NCBI GenBank assembly: GCA_002049455.2
Contig: KV918959.1
Coordinates: 62,001-126,000, forward strand
Direction: 5' to 3'
Source of the DNA: Porphyra umbilicalis
Lineage: Eukaryota; Rhodophyta; Bangiophyceae; Bangiales; Bangiaceae
Length of the DNA: 64,000 nucleotides
The notes beneath the pieces are model-generated. The model was not told the origin of the DNA, made no database searches, and saw only the letters and a program-made list of their open reading frames with translations. This document shows, piece after piece, positions 44,465-55,900 of this stretch. The position numbers and the translations under genes are program-made. The number at the start of each line of letters is the position of its first letter. Within the stretch, counting starts at the first letter, position 1.

Positions 44465-46417
44465 TCACATAGAAACTGCAGACAACGCGGCTCGCACCGC
44501 CTCCAACACAGAGGCTGATCGGTCGGTCGGTCGCGCCAGAGAAATGGCGCAGGATGAGCCTGCCTTGGCATACTGGCTGCCGCTACCGCCGGGAAGCACG
44601 TACGAGCACAGCGTGCACGGGGCGTCCGCGCCGTGGCCCTTCAACTTGCAGCTTTTCGACACCTGCGGGTAGTCGCCGACGTAAAAGCTCACATCCACCT
44701 TGACGCGCACGGGGTTGCCGTCGGGATCCGATACCATCCACCCGTCGTGCACACCGATAGCCAGGTCATCCTGGATATGCCGCAGGATGTGGTCCGAGTC
44801 CACATCAGGAGGCACAACACCGATCGTGCGCGTCGCGTGGCGAGTAGTCCGCCGGTGGTACAGCCAACTCATGTACGACATGTACACGCCGCCCAACGAG
44901 GTCTTTCGCTGCCTTCTGACGTTGAAGTCGTCGCTGTAGAAGGCGAGAAAAACCATCAACACGGGGATTTGGTCGGTACCCATGCTTTGCAGCATGAACG
45001 GATGTGTGGGGGTATCCTTGGTCCACCCGACTGCGGCGCCGGGCTCGTGGCACACACCAGAAACCGATACTATGGGCCCCCCCGCTGGCAGAAAGTTGAC
45101 CGTCGGGCGGTCGCCTGCCTTCCAGTGACGGAGAAGCAGGTCCCCCGCGCACTGCCCCTGGTAGTAGAGGGCGGCCATAAAGTCCCCCGCGTGCACGTCG
45201 TCGTTGTCCTCTACGCCGGCTGACGCCGATGCAAACCGGCACTCGCCCATTATGTACCCGCGCAGGGCACCACCCCCGCGCAAGGACACGTTGATGGTGT
45301 CTCCGGGTGAGTACACGACGCCCAACAAGGAGAAGTGGCCCACCGTGTTGTCGCCACACAAAGCCGACCATCGCCGGCGAACAAACGGCGTGTCGAGGAA
45401 TTCTGGCTCGAGCTCCAGGTCCGCCGCCGTGCGCTTGCCGTACTCCGTGAAAAGGTCGTACGTCTCCTTGAAGGCAAATTTTCGCGCAACATGCGTGCTT
45501 GGCAGCACTGCCAGTAGCTCGACCGTCGAGGTCCTGCGAGTTGGAGCCGAAAACGAGGAAAACGGCAAGGACCCGCCCGCATGCACCATCGTGGCGTACT
45601 TGCCACGCATAGTCGAGAGGCAAGGCAACCGCGCATGTGGAGCGTGGTGGTTGTGCATGTCGCGCACGATGTCGTAGAGTTTGTCACCGGTGTCCCGCTG
45701 GCCGCGGAGCAGTAAATATTCGTATAACTGCTCTGGCGTTGTGAAAGGGTGGCGGAAGGGCGTACGCAGCGCCGCGGCATCAGCGATGGCAGTAGGGCGG
45801 CGTGGGGTGTCTGACGCTGGTGGCGTCGAGCCCGTAGCAGGAGAGAGGAAGGTGGTGAGGTCGGTGCGCTCCCCCGCTGTGTGGGCGACGTCAACCTCAG
45901 CAAACGCACGATATTCACTGATATCATTATCAGCTTCTTCGCACGCCCCGTCGGTGGACGCGCCAAAGCTGCACGCGTGGGGGACTTCTGCCCCGTCGTC
46001 CTCCTCGTCCGACCATCCTAGCAAATAGGGCGCGGGGGGTTCAATTACCGCTTCGTCCCCCCGCTTGTCGTCGGGCCCCTCCGGCAGCCCACTAATGTCC
46101 CGGCTGGTGGTCGGGCCATCCACCGCCGCGGTGCTGCCAAATGCGTCGAGATCCCCGTGCTCGAGGTGATTCAACGCGCCTGCGTGTCTGGGAACAGCCG
46201 TCGGCACTAGCGGTGCAGATGAAGAACGGAGCAGCGGCTGTACAGGAGGCAACGTGGACGGGCCCGCCGCCTCACCTCCGCCCCCAACACGCGCCGTCAT
46301 GCACGGACCACCAGTAGCAGCAGAAGTTGACACCGATCGCGGCACGCACGTTCTACGAGCCCGTTTTAAGCCCGTCCCCCGAGTGGGCACAGGGGGCAGC
46401 GGCAACCAGCGACCCAT
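44465..46417 (-). CDS. N-terminal half of a Tnp2/KDZ-like transposase
   Basis: Minus strand, ATG 46417 to TGA 44465 (650 residues). A low-complexity acidic N-terminus precedes a conserved core. Recognisable pieces are YNQ-type segments (HPFTTPEQLYEYLLLRGQRD; LPCLSTMRGKYATMVHAGGS) and the putative catalytic region IPVLMVFLAFYSDDFNVRRQ with SLGGVYMSYMSW. Further on are GVHDGWMVSDPDG, then GDYPQVSKSCKLKGHGADAP and CTLCSY, and GSQYAKAGSSCAISLARPTD. The D..D..CxxC arrangement matches Tnp2/Plavaka/KDZ-type cut-and-paste transposases. The protein ends abruptly at SVLEAVRAALSAVSM, where family members continue for several hundred residues. The missing continuation (SLNEGLRRLGL..) is encoded convergently at 42634-44079. 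Confidence 0.7.
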   Translation of the reverse strand: MGRWLPLPPVPTRGTGLKRARRTCVPRSVSTSAATGGPCMTARVGGGGEAAGPSTLPPVQPLLRSSSAPLVPTAVPRHAGALNHLEHGDLDAFGSTAAVDGPTTSRDISGLPEGPDDKRGDEAVIEPPAPYLLGWSDEEDDGAEVPHACSFGASTDGACEEADNDISEYRAFAEVDVAHTAGERTDLTTFLSPATGSTPPASDTPRRPTAIADAAALRTPFRHPFTTPEQLYEYLLLRGQRDTGDKLYDIVRDMHNHHAPHARLPCLSTMRGKYATMVHAGGSLPFSSFSAPTRRTSTVELLAVLPSTHVARKFAFKETYDLFTEYGKRTAADLELEPEFLDTPFVRRRWSALCGDNTVGHFSLLGVVYSPGDTINVSLRGGGALRGYIMGECRFASASAGVEDNDDVHAGDFMAALYYQGQCAGDLLLRHWKAGDRPTVNFLPAGGPIVSVSGVCHEPGAAVGWTKDTPTHPFMLQSMGTDQIPVLMVFLAFYSDDFNVRRQRKTSLGGVYMSYMSWLYHRRTTRHATRTIGVVPPDVDSDHILRHIQDDLAIGVHDGWMVSDPDGNPVRVKVDVSFYVGDYPQVSKSCKLKGHGADAPCTLCSYVLPGGSGSQYAKAGSSCAISLARPTDRSASVLEAVRAALSAVSM

Positions 46418-48176
46418 CAGGCCTCAGCCAAAACACGTGGCGGCCGCCGACCGCCGTGAACCCCCCCGCCCATGCACCGCGGGAACCTTTCGCAGCTGCA
46501 AAATGGCGAGAACACGCGCACGGAGGAGGACGGATAAGAGTCGCACACGTGTGCCAAACAGCCGGCGCGAGGGAGCATGCGGCACACGACGGCTACGCGG
46601 ACGGAAGCAGAGACGGGGAGCAGGAAATGACAGGCCAGGTAATTGACCTGGTAGGTAGGTGTGTGCATCAGAAGTGCTTCATTCACCCACACGATTCTCC
46701 CCTCACCCCCGCTGTGCGTCTTGCCGTGGCACACGCGGTCCGCCCCACGTCACACCGAGTCCGCCACACCCCCCCCGAGTCCGCGTTGTTCGTCTCAAGC
46801 CCAAACGAGAAGTAGGCGATCGTGTTGCCCAGCGCGAGTTGTCCGTCGTCGAGTCAGCCCTGTAGAAATTCGAAGGAGAGACACACAGAATCAGACCAGT
46901 ATCAGCGAGGTCGATGGCGGCAACGTACAGCGCCAACAAGAGTAAGAGCGTGAACGGCGGTTGCGTACCACAGAGCTCGCCGAGGCAAGCAAAGCAGGCC
47001 GAGTGCAGCAGATGCCGACAGGCGCCCGAGAGTGGATCGGTCGTCGTCGAGAGAGAGGCAGCTCAACGTACCAACACGGTTCACTTTGGACGAGTCAAGG
47101 GCGTCCCCACGGCAGTGGCAGAAGCGCGGCGGTGGACCTCAACACGCGCCCACCTGCGCCACAGATAGCTGCCGCTGTCGGCGTCGTCGACAACACCAGC
47201 TCCCCCCGTCCCGATGCGCTGGTTCTTGAAAATTTCCTCCCGTGTGACCACTCGCCTACCCACGCCGGGACACCACAGCCCGTGCGGTCCTCCACAGTCC
47301 TCGTTGACAGGCATCCAGGTGGACTTGCGAGTGCTGGGGGCTACAAATGAGCTCGAAGCGCGACGAAGCGACCGCGCGATAGAGCAGCACGGGACACTCG
47401 AGAGAGGCCGCGGCTGAGTTGCACAGACGCGATGGTAGGAGAGGGGAGATGGCAATCATCCTGGTGGCATGTGCGGCCAGTGTCACGTCGCGCCAGGGGT
47501 CTACCACTGCCCACGTGAGGGCAGGACACTGGAGACTGAGTGGACGTGGTGCGTAGACGAGTAGTGCCATCGGGCGTCATCTGCGACTGCTCAATTCCGG
47601 TTGTCAAAACGAACAATTCTAAGGAGCTGCCACTTGACTGTCTTGCATGATCCACCGCCCACAAAGGTTGACATGCCGCTGGAGAGGGTGTGTCTTCCTC
47701 GAGTACACAGGGGTGCTCCCACCTTCCCTTGCGGCGGGCGGCCGCTTGTCTTGCTTCTGGGCACCATTCCATTGCGCGTGTGCTCTGAGCCCTAGCATGC
47801 TGCTCTCTAGCCTCCCTGTGCCCCTCGTACGATGAAGCGACCACCTTGATGCCACCTTACACATTTCTTTGGAACTCCCGACGCTCCCGTGGCGCTGCGA
47901 GGCATCCTTCCCCGGCGATGCTCGGGGTGTGGGACGGCGGCGTCCAACGCCTCGCCGCTTCTGACTCGGAGATGACGTAGAGGCATGCTCGGCTGGCCGC
48001 AGTACGCATCCAGGTCGGTTGCCACTGGTCAAGAGAGTGCCGCGATTGTTGCGGTCCTCGCTTGAATGCACTACCGTGGGGGACGGTGCGGGCGGCGAGC
48101 TCGGTCCTGCAAAAAGCATTTATTATGCTCCATCGCACTCCAATAAAACGCAGAATTCAACGTGAGGGCAATAACC
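46418..48176. other. Interval without a supported gene
   Basis: Between the transposase N-half and gene X on the same strand. The ORFs are short, overlapping and of mixed strand. It may hold the promoter of the transposase gene and the 3' region of gene X. Confidence 0.3.
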
Positions 48177-48295
48177 GGCACAGGGGACAAATGAGGCAGC
48201 CCCCACCAAAGCCGTAGCCCTCAACGAGCAAAAAAAAAACAATCAGAACAAGGCGCAAGTGCAGGCATAGGGGACAAATGAGGCAGCCCCCACCA
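48177..48295. repeat. 32-bp direct repeat, two copies 87 bp apart
   Basis: GGCACAGGGGACAAATGAGG (48177) and GGCATAGGGGACAAATGAGG (48264) each continue with CAGCCCCCACCA. One mismatch over 32 bp. They lie just beyond the 3' end of gene X (minus strand). Confidence 0.7.
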
Positions 48296-48382
48296 CTGCG
48301 AGTCACGAGCGCACGCACAGCGCGCAAAACATCGAGCGCGGTGCAGTCAGCCGCGGCCAGTGCGACGTTGTCCACCCTCCTC

Positions 48383-49744
48383 TCAGAAAACATCCTCCTC
48401 CTCGAGGTCCTGGTTGCCGACGGCGTCAACGTCGGCATTGTCGTCGGCTGCTCCCACGCCAGCACCGACAGCAAAAGCTGGGGCGCCCGGGATGGCGCTC
48501 GCCTCCTCCGCCGATAAAATCTGGATGACCACGTTGAGGGCCAGGCGCTTGGTCGGTCGCGGGACCAACAGGCTCCAGACGCAAGGGCCGTTGGTGGCAG
48601 TGGCCTGGAGGGTAGGCGCGACCGCCTCGCTCCACACTTCGCGCGGCGAGAGGACGACACGGCGCAGGCACTCGGCCGTGATGAACTTCACGTTGGGCTC
48701 GAATTCGTGGGCGTGGCGCACCAGCGCCGACAGCACGTCCTCCGCGAAACTGTAAAGACAGACCTCACGGACCACCCAGCGCTCGGACGCGGGCCCGGAC
48801 GCCCCAGCTTCCGTCGAGATGGAGCCCGTCGCGGACGCCAAATGGCGGCTGACGGCGGCAAAATAGGAGCTGCCGGCGGCATCGGCAAGCACTGGCTTGA
48901 CCGCCGCCGCATCGCGGTGCTTGATGTAGACACCATCCCGCTGCTGCATGGGGAAGGACGCGACGTTCTTGTAAAGCACCGCGCGCGCCACCGACCGCCC
49001 ATCATTAAGCGCGTTCCGGATGATCGAGAGGCCCGCCTCGTCGACGCGGTCAATGCTGCTGGGCATGAGCTTACTCTTGTTGCGGAACACCTCCGGCTGG
49101 TTGCCGATAGTGGCGTAGTCAGTGTAGATTTTGTTCAAAATGCCCATGTTCACGCGAGTGAACTTCTTAACAACAAAGCTGTTGCCGCTGGACGACTTGG
49201 CCGCCGTCGGGAAAAAGGTGGTAAGCGTGTCGCCCTTGGCCTCCTCGTCCGCGTCAAGCAGCTTCACGCGGCGCGACACGCCGAGCGCATGGGCGCGGCG
49301 GATCTGCGGCATGGAGAGCGCCCGGTTGACCGCGACACGGATCTCATCCACGGAGCGCTGCTCGAAGGCGACGCCCGGGGTGGACGACTGTTGCATCTCC
49401 TCCACCATCGCCGCCACGACGATGACTGCCATTGCGGCGGCGATGTCCTCGGTCTTGTTGGCGCGCTGCTCGTGCGCGACGAGCTCCCCTTTCACCAGCT
49501 CTGCAAAGCCGTGGAGAACCGCATCGTCCTTCACAAGGCGGTCCGCCTCAACCGACACCTGGTCGCGCACCGCATCGCACACAGCCTTGACATCTGCATC
49601 ACGCATCGGCGACATGGCCATAGCGACCGCCGCCGCCAACTCCTGCACGTCCTCGAGGGAAAATCGACCGTTCACGGGGCGGTTGGCCTCGGCGCCGTCA
49701 TCAGTGGCCGAAGAGCTGGGGCGGGGGCGGCGGTGGCCGACCAT
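48383..49744 (-). CDS. Unrecognised protein (gene X of the transposase cluster)
   Basis: The minus-strand frame has its first ATG at 49744 and TGA at 48383 (453 residues). Sense extends upstream of the ATG (LPDGNVINLLGVETPANAKM), so a 5' exon is likely. It is mostly helical: FSLEDVQELAAAVAMAMSPM, ADVKAVCDAVRDQVSVEADR and AMAVIVVAAMVEEMQQ. A globular part follows (VKKFTRVNMGILNKIYTDYA; DEAGLSIIRNALNDGRSVAR; EVCLYSFAEDVLSALVRHAH). The end is acidic (NQDLEEEDVF). The amino-acid balance is that of a real protein and there are no internal stops. No family was recognised. It is upstream of, and collinear with, the transposase N-half, which makes an accessory protein of the same element possible. 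Confidence 0.65.
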   Translation of the reverse strand: MVGHRRPRPSSSATDDGAEANRPVNGRFSLEDVQELAAAVAMAMSPMRDADVKAVCDAVRDQVSVEADRLVKDDAVLHGFAELVKGELVAHEQRANKTEDIAAAMAVIVVAAMVEEMQQSSTPGVAFEQRSVDEIRVAVNRALSMPQIRRAHALGVSRRVKLLDADEEAKGDTLTTFFPTAAKSSSGNSFVVKKFTRVNMGILNKIYTDYATIGNQPEVFRNKSKLMPSSIDRVDEAGLSIIRNALNDGRSVARAVLYKNVASFPMQQRDGVYIKHRDAAAVKPVLADAAGSSYFAAVSRHLASATGSISTEAGASGPASERWVVREVCLYSFAEDVLSALVRHAHEFEPNVKFITAECLRRVVLSPREVWSEAVAPTLQATATNGPCVWSLLVPRPTKRLALNVVIQILSAEEASAIPGAPAFAVGAGVGAADDNADVDAVGNQDLEEEDVF

Positions 49745-52299
49745 CTTGGCGTTTGCGGGCGTTTCGACGCCCAACAGGTTGATGACGTTGCCGTCGGGGA
49801 GCGAAAGCACACCGAGTGACACACCTCGCAGCGACAAGGGGAAGGGGGTGGTGGCGCACGCGAGACGGGGCGGATGTGGGGGTGAAGAGGAGGACAGCCC
49901 TTACCGGACACCAGGGGAGTGGGGCACAGAGAGGAGGGGGTGACCGCCAGCGGGTATTGTGAGCGCGGCCGCGGTTGGGAGCACGTCGGGGCGGGAGGGA
50001 CTGTCGCCTGCTCTGTGGGAAGCGAGGACCCACGCTCCGAGAGAAGAGAGGAGGCAGAGTTTAAAAGGGAGAGGGGCATCCCCAGTACCCCGCATGGGCG
50101 GGCACTTCGCGACTCCCCGCCGCCCAGCGCAGCTGCAGTGGCTGCTCCGATGTCGCTCCCACCACGGACGGGACACCTCGAAGCGGTAGCCGCGCACCAT
50201 CCTGGAGAAAGCGTGGTGTCGGCTCCCAGCTGGGCGGCAGGTCGACGCCCGGTGGCGGGCCGTGCGTGGCGGGCATTTCACACGGGCAGTCCCAGAGCGC
50301 CCCCGCGCGCGGGGCAACCACAGCGGCCGCGCAGTCACCGCCTCCAACACGCAGGAGACGCCCCTTCGGTAGCCGAGCACCAGCTTGGACTGTGCGTGAA
50401 AGAGGCACCCAACCCGGCCGCGGGGCGACGCACGGCGACGGGGGGGGCCTAGCGGGGTCCAGCCGACACTGGCAGGCAGGCGTCCACGCCACGACGATTG
50501 GGCATCCGGAACAGAACCGCGCTGGTGGCGTCCCGGGGGTAAGGCGAGGCCGCGGTCGCGTCCGTGGACGGCCCGCTTTCAAGGCGGGTCACTTGAGCAT
50601 CTCGGGTCTCTCTCCCTGGAAGAAACTCCGCGGTGCCAATTTATCCCTGCAAGGATCTATCCTTGAGCGACAGTGCAAGGACATGCATTGTGCCAAGAAC
50701 TGTGCGCCGCGTGCGTCATTTTTTGTGCGTCCCCCACATGCGAGCCCGGACAGCGCGCTGGCAGCACGAGCGCGCCATATGGACGCACGGTCGCCTGTGC
50801 GTCGTCGCGGCATGCGGTGTCCGGCGGTTATGATGCGTGTCAGCAGCCACCTTCTACCTGGTGTGGGGCCCCAACGTCACGCACTGTTGTCCCCTGTGCT
50901 GGCGCCCGTTTCTCGCCCCCTGCTGCTGACGTGGCGCCAGACCCCCCCGCCCTCGCGCCACACCGACGCTCTGGCATTCCCCCCCCCCCTCCTGCCGCAC
51001 CGATGCTCGTGCATCCCCCCCCCCCCCCCTAGCAACGCACCCAACGGCACGCCCGACCCACACCCACCGGGCATGCACGCGCTTGCGTCTCCCGCCGACA
51101 CTGCCGGTGGCAGCGGCTGCGGCGGAGGCTACGATGGCGTCGGCGGACGTGGCAGCTTGGTCCAGGCGCTTTCTTGGCCGACCCGCTCGCTTCTCTGTGC
51201 GTCCCGGCAGACACTGCGGTGGCGGAGGAGCGTGTGAATGCGGCGCCGACAGCGGTGCCTCTTTATATCTGCGGCGGACTCGGCCTCGGCCGCGTTCTTT
51301 GGTCCAGGACGTCTCGCCCGCCTGTTTCTGCCGGCGGCGGTGTCGATGGCGGACCAGTCGGCTGCTGACGTGGCCGCTTTTGCTGGTCACGTCGGTCGCG
51401 GCGGGGGCCATTACGCGGGGGGCGGATTCGGGCGTCGGCCATGACTCCATGACCGTGATGGGTCTTGTTGGCCTGCGCATGCAGACGGGCGCTCCTCTGT
51501 ACCCTGCGGTGTCCTTGGTCGCGGCGGGCATGGGGGGTCAAGCGCTGGAGGGGTGGATGCTCATGGGGAGAGGAGAGTGGATGGGGGGTGGTGGCGCTGT
51601 CCCCGCAGCTGGCAACTGCGCTAGCAACCGAGCGAGTTGCGGCGGAGGGGGCTTTTCGCGCGACGACCATGCCAGTCACTTTCCGGGTGCCTCTGACGCC
51701 ACCGAGGAGGCCGAGGACGGCGAGCGCAGCCACCCTGGCGGTTGGAGGGTGCGGCCTGCTGTGGGTGGGGAGGTGGAGGCGGCGTGGCCCCCGCGATTGG
51801 CGGTTGCGAGAGCGGGCGGCGGCGAGGGTGACTGTCGGCGCGGTCGCCGGTCAGGTGATCGTGCATAGCTACCGCACACTGTCAAATAAAGTCCATCGTT
51901 GCGTGTTTTTTTTGTATCCGTCTAGGTTAACGAACGAAGGCACTGCTACTCATGGAAAGGTATGGGGTCGAGAGGTCTGGTAGCAATGGGCGCACGGAGC
52001 AGGGAGACACAACGCTGAGCTCTTCGCATGTCTCGCATCACCATGTTTCTTTTGGTTGTCAAGCTGGATGTTGACATTCAAGGTGCGGGGTCCTTCTTGA
52101 CACTGTGTCGGACGACTCTTGAGACAACTTCGGTGTCGATGAATTCAAGAATAGTCCAGAGGTTTTCGCGTTCCTGCGTTTATGGAGATGTCGTCGTCGA
52201 TGACATATCTGGCGTTCTGCAAAGAGATGTTCATAGAACGGTCTTACGGCGCAGTGTGGCACTAGAATAACTCGATGGCAACGTCTCGGTGTTCTCAGT
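49745..52299. other. Interval without a firmly supported gene
   Basis: Contains a C15 run near 51015. Plus-strand frames at 51083-51980 include hydrophobic, protein-like stretches (TWPLLLVTSVAAGAITRGAD; DSMTVMGLVGLRMQTGAPLY) split over frames, followed by AATAAA at ~51886. A small membrane protein gene with frame errors is possible but not established. Confidence 0.3.
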
Positions 52300-52690
52300 C
52301 TTCATGTCAACCGGACATTAACGGTTGCAGCAAAGACCAGACGGGCATATCCCCATCCGCTCCTGCCCCGAGTCCGTGTGTGCGCTCCCCTCCATAGAAA
52401 CGCATCCAGTTGCACCTACAGCTTTCACCTACAGCGTACAGAGTCACATGCTGATGAGGTTTTGTCCCACTGGAGCTGGGGTCAACAACAGTCCTCATGT
52501 CAACTGGGCATCAGCGGGTACATCACTGCCCTCAGGGGCATACCCTCATATGCGCATGCTCTGACTCCGTCTGCCCGCTCCCGCGCCAAGCAACTACGTC
52601 CAGTTGCACCTGCAGCCTGTCCCTTCAGTGTAAACAGTCACAGAGAGGTGAGGTTCTGTCCCAAGGGAGGGTGGCCCAGTAGTCCCTCTG
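52300..52690 (+). repeat. Two degenerate tandem copies of a ~193-bp unit
   Basis: Copy 1 has CTTCATGTCAACCGGACATT, GCATATCCCCATCCGCTCC and CCAGTTGCACCTACAGC. Copy 2 has CCTCATGTCAACTGGGCATC, GCATACCCTCATATGCGCATGC and CCAGTTGCACCTGCAGC at the same offsets. They lie ~280 bp upstream of the KDZ gene and could be subterminal repeats of that element. Confidence 0.5.
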
Positions 52691-52969
52691 TTTGGCTGCC
52701 CTCTGACATAGCCAGCGCCGTCAGTACAGCCGGTAGTTGCTCTGTGGCCACCACAGCATTCCACCGCACAAGCACGGTGTTCACTGTGCGTGGCACTGTC
52801 CTGTGACACCTACGTCTCGGCCGTCCTCCCTGCCAGCCATCACTGTCGCTGTCTCCCTCTCTCCCCCCCTTCTCGCTGTCACCAGCCCGTCCCCACTACC
52901 TCCACACCCACTCCCTTTCGCCACCTGCACCCCCCCCTATTCTTGGGCACTACCTTTCTTGCAGGCACG

Positions 52970-55900
52970 ATGGGGTCTGATGAGGACTCTGGCGGCGCTG
53001 CGGTGGACCCGGTCGTCATGCATTGTGGTGCAGGCCATCCGCTCTAACTGCCAGCACCTCTGCACGACGGGATCGCTGCGCGGTTTGCGGAGGCCGTCGA
53101 CCAACCACCTCTCGAGGATAGAACCAACAGGCGGCCGCCTCGTCCAAGGCGGTCACGTCCCCCATCTGGCCGTCCGCTCCCGTCTCGCGCCCGCCGTCGG
53201 CCGGCTGTGCAGCAGTCCTCGTCGGACGTGTCGTCCAAGGACGGGCCGACCAACTTGTTCAACGACTACGTCGGCGACAACCTAGGCGGCGGCGCGGGCG
53301 GCGACGCGCACGCCGGCGGAGATGGTCCCGGTGGCGGCGAGAGCGGCGGCGGTGACGCCGGAGGGGACGGTAGTGATGGCAGCGGCAGGGACGGAGCTGC
53401 TGCTGCCGCTCTTGGTGCTGCCGATGCAGTTGGAGCTGCCGCCCGACACGCAGCCGCGGCGGACGAGCCAGACGACAGTCCGGGCGCTCTGGCAGCAGTG
53501 GACCGCTACGCGGACCTGATGGCCGTGGAGCTGGCCGTTGTGCTCAGCGGTTGGGAGCGGACGGCCGGCGCCCTGTCGACTATTTACCGACTGGCGGCGG
53601 TCGGGGGGGGGGCTGCGGTGGTGGTAGGGGAGGGGAAGCGCGCGGTCGTGGTGTGGAAGACTTGGTCTCGCGGCCGTCTCATCCACCTGTGCTCCTGCGG
53701 CGGCCGCAGCGGCGCCGAGTCGCTGGGGATGCGCCAGTGGATGAGCAAGTCAACCAACTGCTTGCACGCCCGCGCCCTCCGCCGCGTCATCACATCGCTG
53801 GTCAGGCGCTTCAACAAGCCGTCCCTCGATGTCTTCCTGCAGCGGTACCCTGTGCTCGACAACTCTGCCACGCCCGCCACCTCCAAGAGGCAGGTCTTCT
53901 ACGCCACCAAGACACAAAAGAAGCGGGGGTTCTTTGCGGTGCCGTGCAGCGGGACGTGGAGCACCGTGTCAGTGCGTCCCTGCGTCGGCAAGAAATCTGC
54001 CAAGAAGGGGCGTGTCATGCGCGCCGCGTGCACGCACCTCAGCTGCAACGACCACTGGCTGTGCCGCCACGCCAAGGCTGTAAACGACTGGTGCGAGGAG
54101 GCACGGCACGCAGCCGAGCTCGCGGGCGGCACGGGCTCCCCCGCCTTGGTCCAAGACGCGGACGTGCTGCTGTCCGAGTCAATGGGCCGAAAACGCCGCC
54201 CGCCGCCGACTGACGCGGCCCGTGTGGCCGCCCAAGCCGAGGCGGACGCACGACTCTCGGACGAGTCACGCTGGCGTAATGCCCGGAACTTGCTGCTGTG
54301 CACGGGGGAAATCAACGTCTGTGAGCGGTACGACATTTTATCCGAGCAGGCGGTGGCCGGCGGCATCCCGCGGCCTGCGGGCGTCCTCTACGGGGATAGC
54401 TGTTTCAAGTGCGGAGCAGTCTACCAAGCCGCGGCCGTCAAGAACACTGGGGGCATCTTCCACACCCTCCGGGGTCGCATCTCCGTCAGCCTGCAGCAGT
54501 GGCTATGCGCGTGCGGCACCGACGACTTCTTCGACGGCGCCCATCATGGGCTCTTTGCGTCGACCACGCAGACGGTCTTCACGCGCACGCTCGTCGATGT
54601 CGTTGCCCAGATAGTCTTCTCTGGGCACAGCACATTGTCGTCGGCTCCGAGTGTGCTGTGCTTCTTGCTGGAGACGACCAAGGCGCTGCCGGCCGGCAGG
54701 AACAGCCTCTCTCGCCAGACGATCACGGCGGTCGTTCACCGGTACTCGCGCACCGTCATCGTGTCCGCCTCCCTCTTTCGCTGCAGCCGCTGCTTCTCGT
54801 CGCCTCTGCGGCCGTACAAGGCGGTGGTGCAGGACGGCCAAGTCATCTAGGTGATGAAGAACAAGTCGGAGCCGCTGCTCAAGACCACCACCGACCTGAG
54901 CACGACAAGGATGGACGTTGAAATTGGGTGCAGCCTGCACCAAGCGGCTGCGCGATCCGCTGTGCGCAAGCGTATCAAGGCCGCGCTTGATGAGTCGGTG
55001 CGGCTCACCAAGGAGGAGTACAAGGCGCTCTCCCACTTGAGTATGGCCGGGATACTGACGCCCGACGACCAGGTCGTCGGCAGCGTCCACTCCCAGCCGG
55101 CCACTGTCCGCTCGGCGTGCGGTGCCATCTTTTTTTCTTTTTTCAAGATCTCTGTTGCTGTGCGCCGGCCGGCTGACGCAGCAAACGGGGGCGATGGCGG
55201 CAGCAACGATGCCGACGTTGACGGCGAGACGCTCGCGGCCAACGGTGCCGGCACGGTCGAGCGTTTGCGGGCGGCAGTCGCCGCGCGCCGCGGCACGGTC
55301 GTTTACGAATGCCGCGCCGTGGAGGAGGCAGTGGAGGGCTCCGAAGACAAAACCATCACCCGGGACCGGTGGAGCATCGTGCGATACTTCCTCCATACCT
55401 TTTTGGCGCAGCCGCTGGTCGGGGCGTTTGCCGGGCTCGACCGCCCCGCCATCAGGGACTTGACAATGCAGCTGATACTGGCCCCCGGCGCCGGCGACTG
55501 GCTCTCGGCTTCTGGAGCCGTCGAGTCTGTGGCGGTCGCGTGGCCGTTTTTCCGGCTGGTTGGCACGGACGACGACGCCGACCCGCTGCTCTTGCGGGCC
55601 ATTGGAGAGCTGTTTCTCTTCGCCGAGGGCGTCGACACGCTGTGGGAGACGCGGTGGCGCTCTTTGGCGTCCCCCGCCTCGTTGGCGTTTGAGACCGCGT
55701 GGAAGGACACGCCGGTGTCCAAGTACAACGCGTGGGCGGCGTTGCAACCGTCCGCCGCTGTGCCTCCGTCGCTGCTCAGCGCCGGCCGCTTTTCTGCCCA
55801 GCGGGCGGTGGCGCAGGCGCTCGAGACGCGCACAGGCCACGTCTTCCCCGATCTGGACGCCGTGCGGCCGTACGTCACGGACGCCAAGACGGAGAAGGTC

